Shown here: positions 36,717 through 44,859 of the stretch, one piece after another | How positions within the stretch are numbered: the first letter of the stretch is position 1 | How the letters are laid out: each line of letters opens with the position of its first letter | DNA from: Ferruginibacter sp. | Lineage (GTDB): Bacteria; Bacteroidota; Bacteroidia; Chitinophagales; Chitinophagaceae | NCBI GenBank assembly: GCA_025362235.1 | Contig: JANYGZ010000098.1 | Coordinates: 1-64,000 of the forward strand | Direction of reading: 5' to 3' | DNA length: 64,000 nt | Made by a program: the position numbers and the translations under genes | The notes under the pieces: model-generated | Databases searched by the model: none | What the model saw: only the letters and a program-made list of their open reading frames with translations | What the model was told of the DNA's origin: nothing

Positions 36717-36816
36717 TTTCACACAAAGCACACAACGAAAACAAAGGATATAAAGTAATACATCATGAGGCAATACTCTTTGTGTACTTTGTATACTTAG
36801 TATTCTTTGTGTGAAA
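36717..36816. repeat. Dispersed ~100-bp inverted repeat, copy 3
   Basis: Ends TTTCACACAAAG and CTTTGTGTGAAA are perfect 12-bp inverted repeats; inner ACAAAGGATATAAAG pairs loosely with CTTTGTATACTTAG. Lies 31 bp downstream of the dihaem cytochrome stop codon; together copies 2 and 3 fill the 334-bp gap. Confidence 0.88.
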
Positions 36817-36846
36817 CCTGAGTAAAAAACAATGCTTATTAAAAAT

Positions 36847-37836
36847 TTATTTCGGGTATTTATTAATAAGTTTTTTTACTGGTTTTACAGTTTGCAGGTA
36901 GGCAAAAATTGATTTCAGGTCTCCATCCGTTATACCTGCATAATCTACAATGGGCATTATTGTATTGGCTTTGCCCGGGTTATAATTATAACCCTTCTCT
37001 TGCCGGCAGGCATTAAATTTATTGATGAAGGCAGTATCGGTCCATGTGCCGATGCCGGTGGTTGAATCGGGTGTTATGTTGGCCGAAGCTACTTTAAAAC
37101 CGGCAATGGTAAAGGTATTGCCACCTGAATACACGTTGGCAAAATCCGGCTGCCCTTTTACATAAGGCGTATGGCAGTCTGCACAGGCAGCCATCGTAAT
37201 TAAGTATTCGCCGTATTTTACTTTATCCGTTTCTGCGGGGCGTATATTTCCGTCAACCGTTTTTTCCAATGCCGGGGCGGGGTAAGCCATACTTATCGGA
37301 ATCATTAATTCCCTGGGAGGCACTTTATTTTTAATGGGTTTTAGTGTTTTGATGTAGGCAATAATGCTCAACAAATCTTCTTTTGCCATATGGTTAAAAT
37401 TGGCATAGGGCATTAAAGGAAACAAGGTGTCGCCTTTATTATTAATGCCCTGTGTAATGGCCCGCAAAATTTCATCGTCTGTCCAGTTGCCGATGCCGGT
37501 TTCCTTGTCGGACGTAATGTTTTTGCTGTAGATGGTTCCAGGGATGGCGTCTAAAATAGTATGATCAAATTTACCACCACCCATGCCTTCGGTACCGGCA
37601 ATAACGGGGCCGGAAAATTTGCTGAAATCCCGTCGGCTGTGGCAATGAATACACACCGCTACATGCAGGGCAAGGTATTCGCCCCGGGCAAGAACTTTTT
37701 TGACAGAGTCTTCTTTTTTAATGGAGTCTTCGTTTACGATTGCCAGTGTTGAAGAAGCGTTGTTATTGCAGGCGGTAAAATAAGTGGCGGCCAGCAGCAT
37801 ACAAATCAGCACTGGCAGGGAAATTATTTTTTTCAT
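36847..37836 (-). CDS. Dihaem cytochrome c lipoprotein
   Basis: 329 residues. Lipoprotein signal with cysteine in YFTACNNN (about residue 22). Two haem c sites, CIHCHSRRDF and CADCHTPY, each with a following distal Met region (FPLMPYANF and NTIMPIVDY). The duplicated half-domains GIGNWTDDEILRAITQG and GIGTWTDTAFINKF match subunits of membrane-bound dehydrogenases such as alcohol dehydrogenase cytochrome subunits. No dehydrogenase gene is adjacent. Confidence 0.9.
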   Translation of the reverse strand: MKKIISLPVLICMLLAATYFTACNNNASSTLAIVNEDSIKKEDSVKKVLARGEYLALHVAVCIHCHSRRDFSKFSGPVIAGTEGMGGGKFDHTILDAIPGTIYSKNITSDKETGIGNWTDDEILRAITQGINNKGDTLFPLMPYANFNHMAKEDLLSIIAYIKTLKPIKNKVPPRELMIPISMAYPAPALEKTVDGNIRPAETDKVKYGEYLITMAACADCHTPYVKGQPDFANVYSGGNTFTIAGFKVASANITPDSTTGIGTWTDTAFINKFNACRQEKGYNYNPGKANTIMPIVDYAGITDGDLKSIFAYLQTVKPVKKLINKYPK

Positions 37837-37928
37837 GATTGCAGGTGTTGGTTAAGGGAATTGTGTAATGGGCGTAAATATTAAACTAATAAATGACAAA
37901 TCCAATAGCATGATAATCTTTCTTTACT

Positions 37929-37969
37929 ATCCCCGAAAATCCAAAATGGCATTTTGGATTTTCGGGGAT
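37929..37969. repeat. 41-bp perfect palindrome upstream of the dihaem cytochrome gene
   Basis: ATCCCCGAAAATCCAAAAT, loop GGC, ATTTTGGATTTTCGGGGAT: 19-bp arms without mismatch, 92 bp before the start codon (minus strand). No T-run. Confidence 0.9.
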
Positions 37970-38170
37970 TAAAAATACCCTGTAAACCAAATATTGTTTA
38001 TACAATCACAAAATGATTGTTTTTGAAAATAGCTTTTTTTTGGCAGTGTTATAAAATGTAAACAAAATAAATTGCAAAAAACAACGAGGCGGTTGGGGCC
38101 TAAGCGTGCCGAATTTGTATTAAAATGTAAAGGGTTATAAAATTGCCTGCCTGCCTCTGCTGCAATTGAT

Positions 38171-38302
38171 TTATAATTTCACCTGTTTGAGCAACTCATA
38201 ATTAAAGGGGAGGTCTTCGTTTATTGTTTTCCATAAAATTTCATATTCAATACCAAAATAATGATGTGTAAGCAGGTTGCGGAAGTCTGTCATCAGCTGC
38301 CA
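38171..38302 (-). pseudogene. HepT-like (DUF86) toxin, C-terminal remnant
   Basis: The sequence WQLMTDFRNLLTHHYFGIEY followed by EILWKTINEDLP is the C-terminal third of a HepT-type RNase toxin, including the RxxxxH(H)Y catalytic motif as RNLLTHHY. The ORF track extends it to 103 residues, but the upstream residues are the complementary strand of vsr and do not resemble HepT. The N-terminus and the MNT antitoxin are missing. Confidence 0.7.
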
Positions 38303-38395
38303 TTCCCGTTTATACAAAAATGGTATAATTTTTTTGGTGGTGGGGGATAGTATTTTTGTACAGACGTACATAGCACAGCCCAACGCAGTTTTAAT

Positions 38396-38770
38396 ATGAG
38401 CCGCATTAAAAGCAAAAACACGAAGCCCGAAATGCTGGTGCGTAAATTTTTGTTTGCCCATGGCTACCGGCACAGACTGCACGATAAAAAATTACCCGGC
38501 AAACCGGATATTGTTTTACCAAAATACAAAACGGTGATTTTTGTGCATGGCTGTTTTTGGCATGGCCATACCAACTGCAAATATTATGTGGTACCCAAAA
38601 CCCGTACTGACTGGTGCCTCAATAAAATAAACAGCAACATTGCCAATGATACCAAAGCTATCACTGCATTAAAAAAAGAGGGATGGAAAATCATTGCCAT
38701 CTGGGAATGTAAATTAAAACCTGCCAGGGTTGAAAAAACTTTACCGGCCCTTCTGAAAAAACTCTCCTGA
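38396..38770 (+). CDS. vsr: Very short patch repair endonuclease (Vsr)
   Basis: 124 residues. Vsr nicks at T:G mismatches made by deamination of 5-methylcytosine. SRIKSKNTKPEMLVRKFL, LPGKPDIVLPKYKTVIFVHG, CFWHGHTNCKYYVVPKTRT and IAIWECKLK match, including the catalytic Asp and zinc-binding Cys/His. The N-terminus is shorter than in most homologues, which begin about 14 residues earlier with a conserved S-E/RS-NM segment. No cytosine methyltransferase is present in the window. Confidence 0.92.
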   Translation: MSRIKSKNTKPEMLVRKFLFAHGYRHRLHDKKLPGKPDIVLPKYKTVIFVHGCFWHGHTNCKYYVVPKTRTDWCLNKINSNIANDTKAITALKKEGWKIIAIWECKLKPARVEKTLPALLKKLS

Positions 38771-38946
38771 AAAATTGTAAAAAATTGTGCATAGGGACTT
38801 AAAAGCAAATGTACTTTAAGTTAAATAAGATAGTATTGACGATTATAAAAACAGTTACGAACAAAACATCTGTGTCCTAAAACATGCCGCTTTTTTGCAT
38901 TAATTAAAATAGGTTTGGAAATAGACAATAAACTAAAATAGGATTT

Positions 38947-39153
38947 ATGAAACTGAATGCAGGAAAACCAATTGAAATATTTTTAATGAACGACCAACCT
39001 TTTACATGTCCATATTGCGGAGCAAGATGCTTGGAAATTGGTAACTTTTATCATACTAATGCAAAGGCCTTAATTGAGGAGTGTATGAATACTGAATGTG
39101 GCTTTATTTGTTATGAAGAAGAAAATGAATATTACCTTAAATTGTGGAGATAA
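38947..39153 (+). CDS. Small zinc-ribbon protein
   Basis: 68 residues. CPYCGARC and a later CMNTECGFIC provide four to six cysteines of a zinc ribbon. The HNH nuclease gene starts 10 bp later, so the two are likely cotranscribed. Possible partner or regulator of that nuclease (inference). Confidence 0.7.
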   Translation: MKLNAGKPIEIFLMNDQPFTCPYCGARCLEIGNFYHTNAKALIEECMNTECGFICYEEENEYYLKLWR

Positions 39154-39163
39154 TTTAACAATT

Positions 39164-39931
39164 ATGAAAGAAGGGCAAAAGCTCTGGACAAGAGATGAAT
39201 TAATTCTAGCAGTTAATCTTTATTGCAAATTGCCTTTTGGTAAAATGCACAAAGGAAATGATGAAATAATCAAATTTGCTGAACTCATTGGGAGGACACC
39301 ATCTTCTATTGCATTGAAGTTGGGAAATTTTACAAGCTTTGACCCAACCTTAAAGGAAAGAGGAATTAAAGGTGCTGCTAATGCAAGTAAATTAGATAAG
39401 AAAATTTGGAACGAATTTTATAATAATTGGGATGCTGCGTTAATAGAAAGTGAATTATTATTAGCAAAAAAGGAACACACAACTATTGAAAAGCTAAATA
39501 ACGTAAACATTAGCGAAATTCTTAAAGAAGATTTAGAGAAAGAAAGACTTGTGAAAACAAGAGTAAATCAATCTATATTTAGAACAATGATGCTTGCAAC
39601 ATATAATAATAAATGTTGCATAACGCAGATTGAAAATAAGGAATTACTAATTGCAAGCCATATTATTCCTTGGGCGAAAGATGAAAAGAATAGATTAAAT
39701 CCAATGAATGGCTTATTATTAAATGCGTTGCATGATAAAGCTTTTGAAAATGGTTTAATAACAATTGCAGAAGATTATACAATTAAAATTTCTTCTTCCT
39801 TCAAAAAGAAAAATGTTTCTGAAAGTATTAAACAAAATTTTATCGATTTTGAGGGGAAGCAAATACACTTACCAGATAAATTCTTACCTGCGAAGGAATT
39901 TTTAAAAATTCATAATGAAAGATTTAAATAG
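39164..39931 (+). CDS. HNH endonuclease family protein
   Basis: 255 residues from ATG 39164 (MKEGQKLWTRDEL). The ORF track starts 22 codons earlier, overlapping the zinc-ribbon gene; I prefer the later ATG because the family begins around W-TRDEL. The N-terminal part (WTRDELILAVNLYCKLPFG, LIGRTPSSIALKLGNFTSFDP) precedes an HNH_2-type domain: ASHIIPWAKDEKNRLNPMNG, LLLNALHDKAFENGLITI. Such proteins are annotated as putative restriction endonucleases. The coding region is notably AT-rich. No methyltransferase is nearby. Confidence 0.88.
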   Translation: MKEGQKLWTRDELILAVNLYCKLPFGKMHKGNDEIIKFAELIGRTPSSIALKLGNFTSFDPTLKERGIKGAANASKLDKKIWNEFYNNWDAALIESELLLAKKEHTTIEKLNNVNISEILKEDLEKERLVKTRVNQSIFRTMMLATYNNKCCITQIENKELLIASHIIPWAKDEKNRLNPMNGLLLNALHDKAFENGLITIAEDYTIKISSSFKKKNVSESIKQNFIDFEGKQIHLPDKFLPAKEFLKIHNERFK

Positions 39932-39985
39932 ATTTTAAATTATTTCAGAAATTAGATTAAGTTTTTTCCATTAAAGTATAAATAA

Positions 39986-40249
39986 ATGAAAACTTTTAAA
40001 GTATCATCTTCACAAGGATATTTAATTGTTAATGAGCAAACGGGAATTGTAATTAAGTGTAATAGTAATAGGGGTAAAAATGATTATTTGCTGGCGATAG
40101 AAAGGTTTGATTTTGCCAGATACAAAGCAGCTTTCAAAAGTAATACGGTTCCTGAAGATATAGACATTTTGCGTCTATCATATTGGTCTAAAAATAATAT
40201 ATATGATACGCCAGCCGAAGGCTATGAACCAAATTTTTATTTAGGATAA
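39986..40249 (+). CDS. Hypothetical protein
   Basis: 87 residues, no signal peptide or membrane segment. A small soluble protein with FKVSSSQGYLIVNEQTGIVI and DIDILRLSYWSKNNIYDTP. I do not recognise a family. It follows the HNH gene by 54 bp and has similar AT-rich composition, so it may belong to the same island. Confidence 0.55.
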   Translation: MKTFKVSSSQGYLIVNEQTGIVIKCNSNRGKNDYLLAIERFDFARYKAAFKSNTVPEDIDILRLSYWSKNNIYDTPAEGYEPNFYLG

Positions 40250-40250
40250 T

Positions 40251-40316
40251 TCTTTCCGTGCAAAGTTTTCCATCATAAAATTCACGCTCTATAAATTATA
40301 AGATTCCCTGCAACCG
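40251..40316. repeat. Intergenic repeat module R1, copy a
   Basis: Contains TTCCGTGCAA, then CTCTATAAATTATAAGATTC and CCTGCAACCG. Near-identical modules lie at 44067 and partly at 42029, 43455 and 44731. The rest of the 40250-40612 gap shows no gene. Confidence 0.8.
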
Positions 40317-40612
40317 CCCCGCCTATTAAATAGATGACCACCCTTTTTTGAGGAAGATATTACCCGGAAATGATAATCCCGGCAGAAAATCAGGAAAAAA
40401 ATTCACTGCAAAAAAACAGGATAAGCTGTGGTAAAAAAAATAAAATGGTTCAATGGCTGCGGTAATTTGCCGTACACAACATACCTAAACCAGCGATATT
40501 AACAATTCTTTTTTAAAATTGTATGGTCGGTGGCTACTGGTGGCGGGGTATTTGTAAAATATCAATTCGAACAGTTGTATTAACTGGTCTTAAACAACTA
40601 AAATATTTTTTT

Positions 40613-41161
40613 ATGAAAAGAAACCGTATCATTTTCCTGGCAATATTGTTATTCGCATTGTCAGGAATTTTTCTGCCGGCTGCAGTTCATGCACAAAACA
40701 ATGATAAAGCCAAAATGGTGGACGAAAGTAAAGAAGCTAAAGCCTCATTTGTAAAATCAGACCGGGGCATGGATGAGCTTTTTAAAAAATCTCATGGTTA
40801 TGTGATCTTCCCAAATGTTGGCAAGGGTGCATTAATAATAGGTGGTGCCGGTGGTAAGGGAACAGTATTTGAACATGGAGTAGCTATAGGCAAGGCAAAA
40901 ATGTCGCAGGTAACTGCAGGTCTGCAAGTGGGTGGAGAGGCTTACCGGGAAGTGATATTTTTTGAAAATAAAGCAGCACTGGATCACTTTAAGGGTGATA
41001 AGCTGGAATTCAGCGGACAGGTTGCTGCAGTGGCGGTAAAAGAAGGAGCATCTGCCAACGTAAAATACAGAGACGGTGTTGCAGTGTTTACACAAGAAAA
41101 AGGTGGCCTGATGCTGGAAGCTTCGCTGGGTGGACAGAAATTAGATTACGAGGCATTTTAA
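40613..41161 (+). CDS. SYLF (YSC84-like) lipid-binding protein, secreted
   Basis: 182 residues from ATG 40613. The track start 30 codons earlier lacks a signal-peptide shape, while MKRNRIIFLAILLFALSGIF gives a clear signal peptide ending at VHAQ. The mature part (SHGYVIFPNVGKGALIIGGAGGKG, ALDHFKGDKLEFSGQVAAVAV) is the SYLF/YSC84 domain, which binds phosphoinositides in eukaryotes. Role in bacteria is uncertain. Confidence 0.85.
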   Translation: MKRNRIIFLAILLFALSGIFLPAAVHAQNNDKAKMVDESKEAKASFVKSDRGMDELFKKSHGYVIFPNVGKGALIIGGAGGKGTVFEHGVAIGKAKMSQVTAGLQVGGEAYREVIFFENKAALDHFKGDKLEFSGQVAAVAVKEGASANVKYRDGVAVFTQEKGGLMLEASLGGQKLDYEAF

Positions 41162-41229
41162 ATTTTTATTAAGTAGCATAACAAGGCGTTTTTATTGGTG
41201 GAGTATTAAATTGTAATACCGAATTAAAA

Positions 41230-41274
41230 GAACCCTTGTCCTGACATTCTGTTTGAATGCAAGGACAAGGGTTC
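41230..41274 (+). terminator. Long interrupted hairpin after the SYLF gene
   Basis: Outer arms GAACCCTTGTCCT and AGGACAAGGGTTC (13 bp perfect), inner arms CATTC and GAATG around TGTTT. It lies about 70 bp after the gene; only a weak T-run follows. Confidence 0.6.
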
Positions 41275-41286
41275 GTGTTTAAAATA

Positions 41287-41347
41287 TCCAAATTATTTTT
41301 TCAAGAACGGTTATAATCGTTAGTCCCTCTACTGGCGCAAGCGTTCC
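41287..41347. repeat. Repeat modules R3 (partial) and R2 (inverted)
   Basis: CAAATTATTTTTTCAAGAAC matches the end of R3 (see 43935 and 44860). TACTGGCGCAAGCGTTCC is the reverse complement of R2 (GGAACACTTGCGCCAGTA) with one change. Confidence 0.7.
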
Positions 41348-41444
41348 AAAAAAGCAGCTCATTTTGTCTGTTGGATGCATTAATAAGCAAACTTTGATTT
41401 TTAATGCTTACTTTCAACAACAGCTTTCCGACAAGTAAAAGCAA

Positions 41445-42014
41445 ATGATGAATACTCACCCGGAGACAACCAACAGCAGCAAGAAAGGTATTTTTATCTT
41501 AACTGTTATTTTATTGTTCGCCGTCGGCATTTGTTTAATAGTAAATTATTCTATTGACCATTCGTTCAACTGGTCGCTGTATCCCGCAGGGGCATTGATG
41601 GTAGTATGGGCCACCATTGCCCCATTAATGATGATGAAAAAATACAGGGTGTTAGGCCTGTTTTGCGGATTGACAATAACACTGATTCCTTTTCTTTTTT
41701 TAATTCAGTGGCTCAACCCGGTTAAAGGCTGGCTAATGCCCCTTGCCTTACCCATCGCCTTGGTGTTTCTGTCAGCACTTGCAATTTCCCTGTTAGCGTT
41801 CAGCTACCTGCAAAATAAACGGTATGCAAAAGCGTTTGCCATCTTTATGTTTGGTGTGGTTGCAAATGTGGCTGTAGGTAAAATAGTGAACGGCTTTTTA
41901 GATCATAACAATGTTGAGGACATTTCCAGGACTTACACCCTGTCTGTATCAGCGCTGCTTACCTTGTTATTTATTGTTGCAGGCTATGTTGGAGCTGGTA
42001 AAGCAAATAAATAA
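41445..42014 (+). CDS. Multi-pass membrane protein, unknown function
   Basis: 189 residues with about six membrane segments from residue 14 onward. Starts MMNTHPETTNSSKK. No motif points to a function. It stands alone between repeat modules. Confidence 0.65.
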   Translation: MMNTHPETTNSSKKGIFILTVILLFAVGICLIVNYSIDHSFNWSLYPAGALMVVWATIAPLMMMKKYRVLGLFCGLTITLIPFLFLIQWLNPVKGWLMPLALPIALVFLSALAISLLAFSYLQNKRYAKAFAIFMFGVVANVAVGKIVNGFLDHNNVEDISRTYTLSVSALLTLLFIVAGYVGAGKANK

Positions 42015-42116
42015 TTACACCAGGGCACCTCTTTCCGTGCAACGTTATTGTAAACCGGTACCCAAATTGAAAATTAGTAATTTATATAAAGGGTAAGTAA
42101 AAGGAAATTTTTTTGA

Positions 42117-42494
42117 ATGAGTTTTTATAGAAAAATAATATTCGTGGTAATTTGTTTTCTTTTAGCTGCCGTCGGTTTTTTAATTAAAATCCCTGCTCCG
42201 TTAAGAGGCCATGATAAATTACTGCACATTTCAGCTTACTTTATAGCCGCCGCTTTTTTAAATTATTTATTTAAAAAAAGGCATTTGGTAATATTTATAG
42301 TGCTGTTTTTATTTGGGGTATTAATTGAATATTTACAACAAGTAGCTAATAAAATAACACACTCTCACATTCATGGAAGATTTGATTTAGAAGATATTTA
42401 TGCAAATACCAAGGGTCTTTTATTGTATTCTTTTATTGCACTGATATTATGGACGCTTAAAAAAATCTATACTTATTTCAGATCCGCTAAATGA
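42117..42494 (+). CDS. VanZ-like membrane protein
   Basis: 125 residues, four membrane segments. DKLLHISAYFIAAAFLNYLF, LFGVLIEYLQQ and GRFDLEDIYANTKGLL are the VanZ-family signature. VanZ relatives can give low-level teicoplanin resistance, but most chromosomal homologues have unknown roles. Confidence 0.88.
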   Translation: MSFYRKIIFVVICFLLAAVGFLIKIPAPLRGHDKLLHISAYFIAAAFLNYLFKKRHLVIFIVLFLFGVLIEYLQQVANKITHSHIHGRFDLEDIYANTKGLLLYSFIALILWTLKKIYTYFRSAK

Positions 42495-42662
42495 TGTTTT
42501 CCCTTTGTATGCACCTCTCTCTGTTGCCGTGGCACGTGTCACAAACTATTTCTTAGGATAAAATAATCTGCTGACGATTTTTTATTTCCTTTATACTCCC
42601 AATTGGCTCGTGAAGGATACAAAACAAGGCTGAGTTATTCACACTTTTTTTCTTCCTGATAC

Positions 42663-43067
42663 CTATAAATACCTCACTTTAAAATTTGTTTCTCCCAACA
42701 GGGCATCAAACTCATGGTCACCAGTAATGAGGGTGGCTTTTTTACTGATAGTGATGGCTGCGGCAAAAGCATCGGCATAACTCATAGAAAAGCCTGCCTT
42801 AATTTTAGCGGCCTGCAGGCAAAGCGGCAGATCTGCTTCAATGATATGTAATGGCAATTGCTTTAATATTTGCAATGCAGCTTCTGCAGCCTTTACATCC
42901 ACTTTACGGCAAATCATATAATACACTTCGCCAATATTTACCGAACAGATATATGCCTCCATTTCATCATTGGCTACTTTTACCAGCATTTCTTTAATAA
43001 TGGTATAGCCGGGTTCTTTCCTGAAAAAATTTATCAGGGCATAACTGTCAAATACAATCTTTTTCAT
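42663..43067 (-). CDS. VapC-like PIN domain toxin
   Basis: 134 residues. The PIN acidic residues are visible: FDSYALINFF (first Asp), INIGEVYYMI region Glu, SYADAFAAAIT (Asp) and ITGDHEFD (Asp). PIN toxins are Mg-dependent RNases. It overlaps the antitoxin stop by 4 bp. Confidence 0.88.
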   Translation of the reverse strand: MKKIVFDSYALINFFRKEPGYTIIKEMLVKVANDEMEAYICSVNIGEVYYMICRKVDVKAAEAALQILKQLPLHIIEADLPLCLQAAKIKAGFSMSYADAFAAAITISKKATLITGDHEFDALLGETNFKVRYL

Positions 43068-43342
43068 TTGCCGGTTTTTTTAGTGCCCGCATTCAGGTTC
43101 ATTTTTCTTTCCTCCCGTTTTTTTTCTTCCTGTTTAATTTTCATAAACTCAGCAATAGAAGGAAATGAATCTTTTAAACTTCCTGCAAGGTTTTCAAAAT
43201 AGGTTTCATCCATGGGCTTAATCAACACGCCGTCAGCCGTTTCTTCAAATACTACTTTTACGCCGCTTTTAATGCCATATTTGGTTCGCAGGCGCTTTGG
43301 TATCAGCAATTGCCCTTTAGAGGTTAAAACAGATGTTTCCAT
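43064..43342 (-). CDS. VapB-like antitoxin, AbrB/SpoVT fold
   Basis: 92 residues from ATG 43342 (METSVLTSKGQLLIPKRLR); the track's extra 82 upstream residues look spurious. The N-terminal swapped-hairpin AbrB domain (KGQLLIPKRLRTKYGIKSGVKVVFEE) is followed by a basic tail (KQEEKKREERKMNLN). Paired with VapC downstream. Confidence 0.85.
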   Translation of the reverse strand: METSVLTSKGQLLIPKRLRTKYGIKSGVKVVFEETADGVLIKPMDETYFENLAGSLKDSFPSIAEFMKIKQEEKKREERKMNLNAGTKKTGK

Positions 43343-43421
43343 ACATTTAATTTTTGTACTACAAATATATAAAAGTATTACTAAATAAAAAAGTATTACT
43401 TTATTTATTTTTATCCTAAAT

Positions 43422-43475
43422 GAAACACTTGCGCCAGTAAATTCAATAAATAATAAAATTCCCTGCAACCGAACC
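43422..43475. repeat. Repeat modules R2 and R1 (partial)
   Basis: GAAACACTTGCGCCAGTA (R2), then AATAATAAAATTCCCTGCAA, which resembles the end of R1. Part of a 900-bp gene-free stretch (43343-44242). Confidence 0.7.
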
Positions 43476-43628
43476 GCTATGCTGATTGCTAGTTGCGAGG
43501 CGTTGCCTGGAAGACTACTTTTCCCCGAATATTTTAATGGTAGTTGATCTCTGTTTTTTCTTTTTTTCATTGCCAAAAAAAGAAACAAAAAACGCTAGGC
43601 AGGAAGGGCCTCATCCGCCTTTCAGGCA

Positions 43629-43648
43629 CCTTCTCCAACAGGAGAAGG
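43629..43648. other. Hairpin in repeat-rich intergenic region
   Basis: CCTTCTCC, AACA, GGAGAAGG in a stretch that also contains AAAAAAAGAAACAAAAAACG. This looks like a worn copy of a dispersed intergenic sequence. Confidence 0.55.
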
Positions 43649-43903
43649 GAAAAGGTTGCGATTTGTTCGGCCCCTTCCTGCCGCATAGCTATGTGGGTCT
43701 TTAGTACTAGTGTAAACTGGACCGGGGAACTTTATTGTACGCCTTTACCGGCTACAGTTTTTTAAATTAGAAGGATTGGTAGTATTCTGTATGTTGTTAC
43801 TATAAAAGGTCGTGGTTGTTATGAAATAGTTGAACTGACCGCACCTAAGAGTAGTGAACAAACGCTGAAGCTACAGTAGTGCCACCGTTCAACATAGTTG
43901 CTT

Positions 43904-43932
43904 CCCGAAATCGGGATGTAATCGATTTCGGG
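43904..43932. other. Hairpin before repeat R3 copy A
   Basis: CCCGAAATC and GATTTCGGG, 11-nt loop. Confidence 0.6.
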
Positions 43933-43934
43933 CC

Positions 43935-44060
43935 GGCTTTTTTTGGTTACTTTTTTTCCGCAAAAAAAAGTGACAATAATGCGCTGTCAAATTGCAAATG
44001 AAAACTGTATCGTAGTGTTCTAAATTATTTTTTTCAAGATCAGTTGAATAACCGTTATTC
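43935..44060. repeat. Repeat module R3, copy A
   Basis: About 126 bp. Shared blocks with copy B (44860): CCGCAAAAAAA, AGTGACAAT, GCGCTGTCAAATTGCAAAT, CGTAGTGTTCTAAATTATTT and TTTCAAGA. Divergence between copies is a few single bases. Confidence 0.88.
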
Positions 44061-44066
44061 TCTGCC

Positions 44067-44133
44067 CTTCCTTCGGTGCAACGTCTTCCATTATCAAATC
44101 CTCACTCTATAAATTATAAGATTCCCAGCAACG
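44067..44133. repeat. Repeat module R1, copy b
   Basis: TTCGGTGCAACGTCTTCCA, then CACTCTATAAATTATAAGAT and CCCAGCAACG, matching copy a at 40251. Confidence 0.8.
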
Positions 44134-44242
44134 TCACAAGTTCTACTCATTGCCCGTTGAGAAACCCTGGAACTGAAATAGACTTCGGAAAAAACTTACA
44201 CAGCAGTACAGATTACGAAATAAATTTTCTACTTTTATTGAT

Positions 44243-44674
44243 ATGGAAGAAGAATTAAACACAGGAGAAATTCAGGAAAACAAAAAGGAAAAGAAAGCCA
44301 AAGAGAAGGCTGAGAAAGAGCAATCATCGGCGGAGCGAACGCTCCTGGCGTATGAACGTACCTTGCTGGCCTGGGTAAGAACAGGAGTTCATTTAATGAC
44401 CTTTGGTTTTTTCATTTACAAATTGCTGCAGCAAAAGGTAGTGGAATCCGGGGCACACCCGGTGCTGGACATCATTTCACCAAGAACGATCGGGCTCATC
44501 ATGATATCATCTGGTTTTATTGGCTTATCACTGGCTGTACTACGTTTTATACAGGTTGCAGACAAGTATGGACAATTGAGGCGGAAAACATATGTAAACC
44601 CAGCCATGTTACAGTCGTATGTAATACTACTTCTTTCTGCAGCGCTGGTTATTGGAGCACTGGCAGGAAGATGA
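44243..44674 (+). CDS. DUF202 (YidH family) membrane protein
   Basis: 143 residues. A charged N-terminus (ENKKEKKAKEKAEKEQ) is followed by SSAERTLLAYERTLLAWVRT, the DUF202 signature, and three membrane segments. Function unknown. R3 direct repeats lie on both sides of the gene. Confidence 0.88.
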   Translation: MEEELNTGEIQENKKEKKAKEKAEKEQSSAERTLLAYERTLLAWVRTGVHLMTFGFFIYKLLQQKVVESGAHPVLDIISPRTIGLIMISSGFIGLSLAVLRFIQVADKYGQLRRKTYVNPAMLQSYVILLLSAALVIGALAGR

Positions 44675-44730
44675 CAGGCACCAAACAATGATAAAAAGGT
44701 CATCGCTATCAGCAGGCGGCGGCAGTTCTC

Positions 44731-44819
44731 CTCTTTCGATGCAGCATCATTCATCATCAAATACTCATTCTATAAATTTAAATAGTAACAAGTGATTCTG
44801 CGGAACACTTGCGCCAGTA
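44731..44819. repeat. Repeat modules R1 (partial) and R2
   Basis: CTCTTTCGATGCAGC, then TACTCATTCTATAAATTTA (R1-like, 44731-44786) and GGAACACTTGCGCCAGTA (R2, 44802-44819). Confidence 0.7.
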
Positions 44820-44859
44820 GGCCTTTGCTCCAGACAGTTTTTAAATAGCGAAGAGCGGG

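Noticed and set aside
42870-43202. 110-residue plus-strand ORF
   Set aside because: Shadow of the vapBC genes on the other strand.
43486-43765. Two plus-strand ORFs of 72-73 residues
   Set aside because: They run through dispersed repeat and hairpin DNA (FFFFSLPKKETKN), with no protein-like composition.
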